Under the pieces are notes generated by a model. It ran no database searches, had not been told where the DNA came from, and saw only the letters and a list, made by a program, of their open reading frames with translations. Position numbers and translations under genes: made by a program. 13,834 bases of DNA from an uncultured Flavihumibacter sp. (GTDB taxonomy: Bacteria > Bacteroidota > Bacteroidia > Chitinophagales > Chitinophagaceae), in the NCBI GenBank assembly GCA_946481605.1, contig CAMLPA010000038.1, forward strand, positions 1 through 13,834. Direction: 5' to 3'. Below are positions 1 through 6,058 of the stretch, piece by piece. The stretch's first letter is position 1; every line of letters starts with the position of its first letter.

Positions 1-121
1 GTTGTTGGCAAAGCGCTTCATTTCTGTCACAGATATTCACCAGCTTCCACAACGGGCTTTGCAACGCCGCCGACATGGTGCTTCTTCCTTCTCCCAACCC
101 CAGAATTCCTAGCGTAAACAT
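1..121 (-). CDS. Gfo/Idh/MocA family oxidoreductase, N-terminal fragment (runs off left edge)
   Basis: Reading leftward from an ATG at 119-121, 40 codons stay open to the window edge. The peptide begins MFTLGILGLGEGRSTMSAAL and continues to LVNICDRNE. This is a Rossmann start: a first strand (LGIL), the glycine-rich turn G-L-G-E-G-R at residues 8-13, and a second strand ending in Asp32 (ICD), the position that typically contacts the NAD(P) ribose. The GLGEGRS opening is familiar from Gfo/Idh/MocA sugar dehydrogenases of Bacteroidota. The start lies 10 bases after the stop of the beta-helix gene, so it belongs to the same operon. No signal peptide or Tat motif precedes the fold, so the protein is probably cytoplasmic, unlike the genes before it. 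No Shine-Dalgarno sequence is evident. The substrate cannot be inferred from this fragment. Confidence 0.72.
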   Translation of the reverse strand, partial: MFTLGILGLGEGRSTMSAALQSPLWKLVNICDRNEALCQQ

Positions 122-131
122 ATATATCGTT

Positions 132-2636
132 TTATTTTTGAACTGCTTTCAATTCAACCCACACTTCATTTTTTGCCGTTCCTTCAATGCCGGTCTGGTA
201 CTTAGACATCAATTCGTTCCACTGCTTCATCCTTGGATTGTGCTCCACCGTTTTCGGATTCAGTTCTCCCAGCGATTTTCCTTCAGGAACACTGATCACC
301 AACATGAGTTGTCTTCCGTTACGGTATAGGAGCAGTCGTTGGAAAGAAGCGTTACAAAATCCCTGAGACACTTCCGGCCATTTTTCGAACTGGGTTTCGT
401 GGTGGCTCATATATTCCTGTTGTAACTTTTCATCTTCCACAAGGTTGGTTGTAAGTATTGTATGTGTCCAGTTTCCGTTCTTTTCAATTTCTCCGCAATG
501 TGTCCGGTTGAATTCATAAAATGGCACGTCATATATTTTAACTCTGGTCTGTGGGAACTGCGCCTTTAGCGCCCCTTGCAATACAAAAACATCTTTCGCC
601 TTACCAAATGCAACGAGGTGGTTCTTCCATTGGTAAAGCTGTTCAGCATGTACGCTATATTTATCCAATAGGGTTTTCAGTTGAATCTGATCTACAGGGT
701 TTTCATTCGCCCCCACTAACTCGATCACGACCGGATATTCTTTATTGACCGGGAACACCGCTTTCAACGGAGGATAGCGGTTGCTGGTATTTTTGAACGA
801 AGGCTGTATACCTGCTTTCATCCTGATGCTATCGTGCACTGACGGACCATTGTTTGTCCAGGTGTTACCAGGTCCATTCGCATTTTGCAGAAACTTTTCA
901 GAAGGGGTCCAGTTGTTTTCAATGCGCATGTATGCTGATCCCTCATCGGTGTACAAATAGAACCAGTGCGCAGGAATATGTGGAAACGGAGCACGGTAGA
1001 TACTGTCGATCCTGTTGTTGCTGATCACAGAACCCGGTTGTGCGGAAAGGGTGTAAATACCGGCCACATCATACATGTACTTTGCGTAATGGTGTATATA
1101 GTTTCCGTAAATACTGTTATTGCGCATAGCGTTCAGTGCAGGCGTCCAGCCCCATCCCAGGGATATACCCGTGTATGGCAGATCGCAGAGTTCATTGAAT
1201 TCAATATTGATGCCGCGTACAAAACCCGCGGCGATACCAGTACAACCCCAATCTTCAGTTCCGGCGTTTTGGATGTAGTTGTTGGAAATATTGAGGTTTA
1301 TGCAAAGAACAGCTTCGTCGGCAGGATCATAAGGCAGGTGCGCTTCGAAAGTTTCGTTAGAAAAAGTTCCCGCCTGAATCGCATTTCCGCCAATATCAAA
1401 GAAGCTGCAAGCAGCAACTGTATCGTTTAGCGTAGCTGTTGCATAATCAATGGCAGCGGAGGCGGTATGTTCGAACGAACATTTTTTAAAAGAAGTATTC
1501 GCCACGTTTTCCAATTGCACTGCAGCAGGGGGCCTTCCCACCCAGGCCTGGTTCTCCAGCGTAGACTTTTCTCTGGTTCCCGGCTGCCTGAGTTTATACG
1601 CATCCAGGAGATACATTCCTGCCTGTAACGGTACATGTCCGTTTTCGGAGGGACGCAACCAGGTGCTATGCTGAAAAGCGATGCCTTCAAAATGCATATA
1701 CGATACAGGCGTTCCTTTAACGCCTTCGATTTTCACGAGTTGTTCGAGGTAAGGAACGATGGCTTGCGCCTTTGCCATATCGAGTCCTTCCGGCGGATAG
1801 AAATAGAGTTTTCCGGCACGCCTGTCGAGGAACCATTCACCTGGTTCATCCAGCAGTTGAATCGCGTTGGACAGGCGGAAAGCAGAGTTGCCTGTTTCAG
1901 CGGATATCCATGGGGCCGGCCACGGGTGCTCGTTCTGGATACGGCTTTCCGGCTCATAAAAGGACAACCGTGCCGAATCGCCCATCCTTTCAAATTTCCT
2001 GACCCTGAGTTGCGCGATGGCCCACCACTGGTGGATCATCATTTCAAGTCCGGTTCCACCTTCCAGTTCCGGAAGTTGCATTGCCGGGATCATACATGTG
2101 CCGGTGTTGTGATCCCAGGAAAGAATTCTTTGTAAATCTTTGTCTTTACGATCAGCGGCGCGGACAGCTTTCTCCCCGTTCACCCAAAGTTGACGGAAAT
2201 TCAGGATGTTGCCTGCAGTCGAAGGAGCATCTGCCACCCAAAGCTTGTTCCAGATACCTTTTGGTAATCCTTGAATGTGTTGCCGGTTCTTTTTCCATTC
2301 CGTGATGCTGATACCACCACTTAGTACGGGTTGCCCATCATCTGCTGCTCGGATAACAGTTGGGCAATCCGGCGTTCCTGCATCTTCAGGCCTGATAAAA
2401 ACCGTTTCCTTCAGGTAATAGGTTCCGGAACGCAGCAAAATGGTTATGCCCCCTTTCAGTTGTGCCGACCTCAATCTTCTCCATTCTCTTGCTTCACGCA
2501 AAGCTGCCTGCAAAGTTGCTTTGGGCTTGTCTCTTGTGCCGGGGTACGCATCGTTCCCTTCGGGTGCTACCCAAATTTCTCCAGCCGAAGCAGTGATGGC
2601 GCAAAACAGCAGTAAAACAAATAAGAGACATTTCAT
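132..2636 (-). CDS. Secreted right-handed beta-helix protein (GH141-like) with C-terminal L-rhamnose-mutarotase-like module
   Basis: An 834-residue protein with a signal peptide (residues 1 to about 18, ending ITASA-G). Residues 20-110 show the opening common to GH141-type beta-helix proteins: IWVAPEGNDAYPGT, then RSGTYYL and PVLSGG. Residues 145-300 contain FRQLWVNG, then DEPGEWFLDRRAGKLYFYPPEG, also GH141-like. Residues 310-600 hold repeated Asn-rich beta-helix turns (SNNYI, GNYIHHY, SNNRID). Known GH141 members include an alpha-L-fucosidase acting on rhamnogalacturonan II and a xylanase, so the substrate here is open. After a junction near residue 625 come two ferredoxin-like units. Residues 634-710 have the first, without obvious catalytic residues. 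Residues 725-832 resemble RhaM (PF05336), with Tyr742, His746 four residues later, WPE at 753-755 and NPRMKQW at 799-805. The RhaM Tyr/His pair has the same spacing. The fusion places a mutarotase-like domain outside the cytoplasm. No Shine-Dalgarno sequence is visible before the start. Confidence 0.8.
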   Translation of the reverse strand: MKCLLFVLLLFCAITASAGEIWVAPEGNDAYPGTRDKPKATLQAALREAREWRRLRSAQLKGGITILLRSGTYYLKETVFIRPEDAGTPDCPTVIRAADDGQPVLSGGISITEWKKNRQHIQGLPKGIWNKLWVADAPSTAGNILNFRQLWVNGEKAVRAADRKDKDLQRILSWDHNTGTCMIPAMQLPELEGGTGLEMMIHQWWAIAQLRVRKFERMGDSARLSFYEPESRIQNEHPWPAPWISAETGNSAFRLSNAIQLLDEPGEWFLDRRAGKLYFYPPEGLDMAKAQAIVPYLEQLVKIEGVKGTPVSYMHFEGIAFQHSTWLRPSENGHVPLQAGMYLLDAYKLRQPGTREKSTLENQAWVGRPPAAVQLENVANTSFKKCSFEHTASAAIDYATATLNDTVAACSFFDIGGNAIQAGTFSNETFEAHLPYDPADEAVLCINLNISNNYIQNAGTEDWGCTGIAAGFVRGINIEFNELCDLPYTGISLGWGWTPALNAMRNNSIYGNYIHHYAKYMYDVAGIYTLSAQPGSVISNNRIDSIYRAPFPHIPAHWFYLYTDEGSAYMRIENNWTPSEKFLQNANGPGNTWTNNGPSVHDSIRMKAGIQPSFKNTSNRYPPLKAVFPVNKEYPVVIELVGANENPVDQIQLKTLLDKYSVHAEQLYQWKNHLVAFGKAKDVFVLQGALKAQFPQTRVKIYDVPFYEFNRTHCGEIEKNGNWTHTILTTNLVEDEKLQQEYMSHHETQFEKWPEVSQGFCNASFQRLLLYRNGRQLMLVISVPEGKSLGELNPKTVEHNPRMKQWNELMSKYQTGIEGTAKNEVWVELKAVQK

Positions 2637-2670
2637 TGGCAGACAATTGCTATTCAGTTGATGATTTATT

Positions 2671-3552
2671 TCATTGGAAAACAGCTTTCACGTATTTCAC
2701 ATTGGCGCTGAAATTTTTTCTCACGTTCGATGGTTCCTTCGCATCCCGGGACCTTTCGATCACGAGCCAGCCGCGCCAGCGTATTTTCTTCAGTGTTTTT
2801 TTGATGGCGTACAGGTCTATTGCGGGATCATTTTCGAGCCAGACGCCATCTTTGTTGGTACAATGGATCATACAAATCCTTTTCCGGCCCAGCAGCTTCA
2901 GTTCCTGGTGGATATCTCTTCCGGAGGCAATGATGTCGGCGAAGTTCACATAGATCTTTATCGCCGGAGAACCGATTTCTTTCAACAGTTTCACCTGCTC
3001 TTCCGCCGGGAGCGGCGTTTCGATGCCAATCACCACATGTGCCGCTTCGGCCATCTTTCCCACAACTTTTAACCTTTCCACCACAGCGGTTCTCAGCGCA
3101 GGATTCTTTGCGAGGTCACACTGAACACCGAGGGGAAGAAATCCCGTCTTCACCCCCAACAGGTTCATCGTAGTAATACAATCGCCGATACTTCTTTCGA
3201 AAGAATCCCGCTGGCAGAAAGACTGTGCATAGTAGCCAGTCATAGCTACGGAAGAAAATACTATCCCCTCTTCTTTCGCTTTAGCCTGGAACTGTTTCCT
3301 TATGGAATCGATCAATAGCTTATTGTCGAAAGTTGGTCGGGTACCCAGTCCGCCCATATCTATCTCTAACCCATCGGCGCCAACTTCCTTTGCGAGTGGG
3401 ATAGCGCCCAGCTTCTGCCGTTTGAGCAGCATCAGGTCTATAACAGCCACTTTGTACCGTTGCTTTTTAGACTGCGCCGATACCAATACCGGCATCGCGC
3501 ACAGCATTAAAAGCAGACATTGGAAAATAAGTTTGTTTTTCATCGTCTTCAT
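2671..3552 (-). CDS. Secreted sugar isomerase/epimerase-like TIM-barrel protein (AP endonuclease family 2 / xylose isomerase-like)
   Basis: A 293-residue protein with a clear signal peptide (MKTMKNK, a hydrophobic stretch, VLVSAQ cleaved near residue 27). The rest reads as a PF01261 TIM barrel: GADGLEID at 58-65, GIETP at 176-180, IHCTNKDG at 229-236 and WLVIERS at 262-268. Likely metal or substrate ligands are Glu63, Glu178, His230 and Glu266. Where related enzymes carry an Asp in a D-x-G-N type motif, this protein reads N-F-A-D (203-206), so one usual metal ligand may be Asn. Catalysis, and metal use, are therefore uncertain. The family includes sugar epimerases and isomerases and, in Bacteroidota, exported versions of unknown reaction. 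The start abuts the esterase stop (TAAATG), with a weak AGGAA seven bases upstream. It could act on a sugar product in the periplasm, or be a binding protein. Confidence 0.75.
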   Translation of the reverse strand: MKTMKNKLIFQCLLLMLCAMPVLVSAQSKKQRYKVAVIDLMLLKRQKLGAIPLAKEVGADGLEIDMGGLGTRPTFDNKLLIDSIRKQFQAKAKEEGIVFSSVAMTGYYAQSFCQRDSFERSIGDCITTMNLLGVKTGFLPLGVQCDLAKNPALRTAVVERLKVVGKMAEAAHVVIGIETPLPAEEQVKLLKEIGSPAIKIYVNFADIIASGRDIHQELKLLGRKRICMIHCTNKDGVWLENDPAIDLYAIKKTLKKIRWRGWLVIERSRDAKEPSNVRKNFSANVKYVKAVFQ

Positions 3553-4956
3553 TTAAGGATTCCTGATGGCTGTTTCAAACACTTTTTCGAGTTGTTCAAA
3601 CCCTTTGATGGCATTGGCCGGTAAACGTTCTCCCTGCTCACCGAATACATACATGGCCGCCGGGGCCTCTATTTTAACGCCTGTTTCATCATACTTGCCA
3701 TTGGTGTTTTTAAAGTGTGCAGTATTCAGTCTCCAATGTTTTTCCAGGAAATTATACAATGCTGTTCGTTTACTGATACCGTAGTCGTGTCCCTCTTCGG
3801 GGAAATGCTGGTTTTCTGTAAGACCGCCAGCATTATACATTTCGTACATCTTTTTAAGGTAGGGAAACTCCACGCGTGGAACCTGCTCGGTCCAGTCCTT
3901 TCCATCGGAGATGATCAATTGGGGCCTGGGAGCGGCCATGGCCGCGATCTCCGGGTTATTGGTTCCGCCACCGCACCAGTGGATCGGCTGCCCGCTTTCG
4001 CAGGGACATCCACCGCTGTGGTAACTCGAAAGCATCACTACCGGGGCGCTTAATTTGATTCTTGGATCAAGCGCGGTGAGCAACATGGTATGACTTCCAC
4101 CACCTGATCCTCCCGAAATGCCTACACGCGCCGTATCTGTTTCTTTCAGGGTCAGCATGTAATCCAGTATCCGCAAGGTTCCCAGCGCTTGTATGGTCAT
4201 GGCCAGGCTACGGCGGTGGTCCTCTGTTTTAAACTGAAGCAGCGATTCCCCCCAGGCAAAGAGGTCATAACTGATCGCGATGCATCCCATTTTCGCCAGC
4301 ATAGCGCAGCGGTACTGGCAATCGGCGCGGTACCGGTGTTGCTCCCAATGGCCATCCGGACAAAGCATCACCGGCACTTTCCCTTTTATCTTTTCCGGTT
4401 TATAGATAGATCCATTCACATACAGGCCGGGTAACAATTCGATAGCGATGTTCTCGATCGTATAGCCGTCCATTTTTCTCTTATTGGCGAAGATGGGCGC
4501 CGATGAAGGCTTTTCGGGCATCTTATCTAACCTGATCGCCTTCCACATACAGGCCTTCATTTCTTCTCTTCTCTTTTCCCACTCCGCTTTTGTATTGTAT
4601 AAAGACGCCAGGTAGGCTACTTCAGCCTTTCCTTCTTCCGGCGTTTTCCTATGGTATTCATAAGCCCTGATGCGGTAGGTAGTTTCTCCGGCTTTCGTTG
4701 CGGTAAGGTCAAAAGGCGCCAGGATATTCTGTAAGGATGTTTCCAGGTCAGGACGCAGTCGCCACAAACCATAAGTAAGTTCTTTTCCGGCAACCATTTC
4801 TTCCGTGTAACGCAGTTTAATACCAAAGCGCTGCTCTACCCGCAACAGCACGTCCTTCAATGGGAGCTTATACTGGCTATCCGAATTCTGGGAAAAAGTA
4901 AACTTTCCCAGCATCAATATAGAAAAAGCAAGAAGCCATTTTTTCATACCATTCAT
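3553..4956 (-). CDS. Secreted alpha/beta-hydrolase (acetyl-xylan-esterase-like) with N-terminal STN-like domain
   Basis: Start chosen at ATG 4954-4956 (MNGMKKWLLAF, 467 residues), with an equally possible start nine bases later at 4947. An earlier ATG at 4995 would overlap the upstream gene and put 13 extra residues before the signal peptide. The signal peptide ends at KFTFSQ (about residue 23). Residues 29-97 match an STN domain: LKDVLLRVEQRFGIKLRY, then MVAGKELTYGLWRLRPDLETSL and a final YRIR strand. From about residue 160 an alpha/beta-hydrolase follows. The nucleophile elbow is in GISGGSGGGSH (Ser284), the acid is probably Asp351 or Asp354 (SDGKDW), and the His is in EEGHDYG (His390). A Cys-rich loop (GGCPCESGQPIHWCGGG) follows strand 6. 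This type of hydrolase removes acetyl or other esters from polysaccharides in PULs, and a pectic methylesterase is another possibility. The STN fusion is unusual, because STN normally sits on TonB receptors or secretins. Confidence 0.78.
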   Translation of the reverse strand: MNGMKKWLLAFSILMLGKFTFSQNSDSQYKLPLKDVLLRVEQRFGIKLRYTEEMVAGKELTYGLWRLRPDLETSLQNILAPFDLTATKAGETTYRIRAYEYHRKTPEEGKAEVAYLASLYNTKAEWEKRREEMKACMWKAIRLDKMPEKPSSAPIFANKRKMDGYTIENIAIELLPGLYVNGSIYKPEKIKGKVPVMLCPDGHWEQHRYRADCQYRCAMLAKMGCIAISYDLFAWGESLLQFKTEDHRRSLAMTIQALGTLRILDYMLTLKETDTARVGISGGSGGGSHTMLLTALDPRIKLSAPVVMLSSYHSGGCPCESGQPIHWCGGGTNNPEIAAMAAPRPQLIISDGKDWTEQVPRVEFPYLKKMYEMYNAGGLTENQHFPEEGHDYGISKRTALYNFLEKHWRLNTAHFKNTNGKYDETGVKIEAPAAMYVFGEQGERLPANAIKGFEQLEKVFETAIRNP

Positions 4957-4975
4957 TTTTGAGATGAAACCTATA

Positions 4976-6058
4976 CTATTTGGGCCATACCCCATTTACA
5001 ATAGCTTTTGTTTTCAATTTAGCCGGATCGATTTTCACATACTTGATGCGTTCCCTTCTCCAGGTATAGACCACATGCACCATGCCATCACTTCCCTGGA
5101 AAATAGAAGGATAAGAATATTGGCTGATGGGGGAATCTTCCAGTACCAGTGCGGCTTCCCAATGTTTTCCATCTTTTGAAACCGATATATTTAATGGCGT
5201 TCTGGGTCCTTTCGCCTCATTACCCGGTGGCAGTACGTGGTTATACACGAGCAGGTGCCTGCCATCCTTCAGGGTTACAGCATCCGTTCCTGAATTGTTA
5301 TTGGGTAGCGTTGTTTTTGCGACCGGAGTCCAGGTCCTGCCATCATCATAGGACCAGGACTCAATGATAGCGCGGTTCCTGCTTCTCGCCAATACTTGCA
5401 GTGTATCAGGGCCATGGTAAAGAATGCTGGGCTGTATCGCATCAATAGTTTTTCCTTCATTGATTGGCCCGACCTTTGACCATGTTTTTCCGAAGTCAGG
5501 GGTTACTTCAAAATGAAGTTTCCATCCATCTCCTTCCGTGCTGGATGGGCAAAACAAATTTCCGTTGGACAACAATACCGGCTTATTTTTCACAGGCCCT
5601 ATATATCCTTCCGGCATTTTCTGCGCAGCCGACCAGGTTATACCGCCATCATTGGAAGTCTTCATCATGCCCCACCATTCAGAAGGCTTGGGGCCGATCT
5701 TATAGAAAAGAATTAATGCACCACCGGGCACCTGGTACAATACCGGGTTCCATGTTGGCAACCTCAACGTATCATTGATGATGCCATTCGCCACAGATAC
5801 GGGTGCCGTCCACTTCCCTTTTACCATTCTGCATACATATATTTCAACATCTGGGTGTCTTTCCCGGGTACCGCCAAAGAAAGCGGTAACCAGTCCCGTA
5901 GGTGTTTCCGTGATTGTTGCCGAATGGCAGGAAGGGAATGCCGCTTTTTCATAAATAAATTCATCGGTTACGATTCCCGATTTCCACTTGTTCACCTGCG
6001 CATCTGTCGCATACACGATGCCTAAAAGAAACATCAAAGAAAATAGCTTTTTCATCAT
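4976..6058 (-). CDS. Sialidase-fold BNR/Asp-box repeat protein, secreted
   Basis: A 360-residue protein with a signal peptide (MMKKLFSLMFLLGIVYATDAQ). It is a sialidase-type beta-propeller (BNR_2-like), with Asp-boxes S-x-D-x-G-x-T-W at 135-142 (SNDGGITW), 186-193 (TPDFGKTW) and 236-243 (SYDDGRTW), and a shortened one at 294-300 (SKDGKHW). The opening FPSCHSATITE and FFGGTRE at 41-66 supplies an Arg at the position where sialidases place the first arginine, but the canonical RIP motif is absent. Automated annotation would call it exo-alpha-sialidase. In a rhamnose-glycan operon, with no sialic-acid catabolic gene in view, that activity is doubtful, and another acidic sugar or a lyase reaction is possible. 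The ATG directly follows the rhamnosidase stop (TAAATG), which suggests translational coupling. Confidence 0.8.
   Translation of the reverse strand: MMKKLFSLMFLLGIVYATDAQVNKWKSGIVTDEFIYEKAAFPSCHSATITETPTGLVTAFFGGTRERHPDVEIYVCRMVKGKWTAPVSVANGIINDTLRLPTWNPVLYQVPGGALILFYKIGPKPSEWWGMMKTSNDGGITWSAAQKMPEGYIGPVKNKPVLLSNGNLFCPSSTEGDGWKLHFEVTPDFGKTWSKVGPINEGKTIDAIQPSILYHGPDTLQVLARSRNRAIIESWSYDDGRTWTPVAKTTLPNNNSGTDAVTLKDGRHLLVYNHVLPPGNEAKGPRTPLNISVSKDGKHWEAALVLEDSPISQYSYPSIFQGSDGMVHVVYTWRRERIKYVKIDPAKLKTKAIVNGVWPK

Noticed and set aside
121..127. Short TATATAT run before the left-edge gene, similar to one near 13201
   Set aside because: The runs are too short to be a repeat element. One lies in a 10-base gap and the other inside a signal-peptide coding region.
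966..1430. 154-residue open frame on the plus strand
   Set aside because: It lies entirely antisense to the beta-helix gene, has no recognisable domain and a composition typical of a shadow frame.
4957..4995. Upstream ATG at 4995 for the esterase gene
   Set aside because: It would overlap the BNR gene by 20 bases and place 13 mostly polar residues before a clean signal peptide. The ATG at 4956 (or 4947) fits better.
4976..6058. Confident call as exo-alpha-sialidase
   Set aside because: The fold supports a sialidase-like propeller, but the RIP motif and any sialic-acid genes are missing, so only the fold is claimed.
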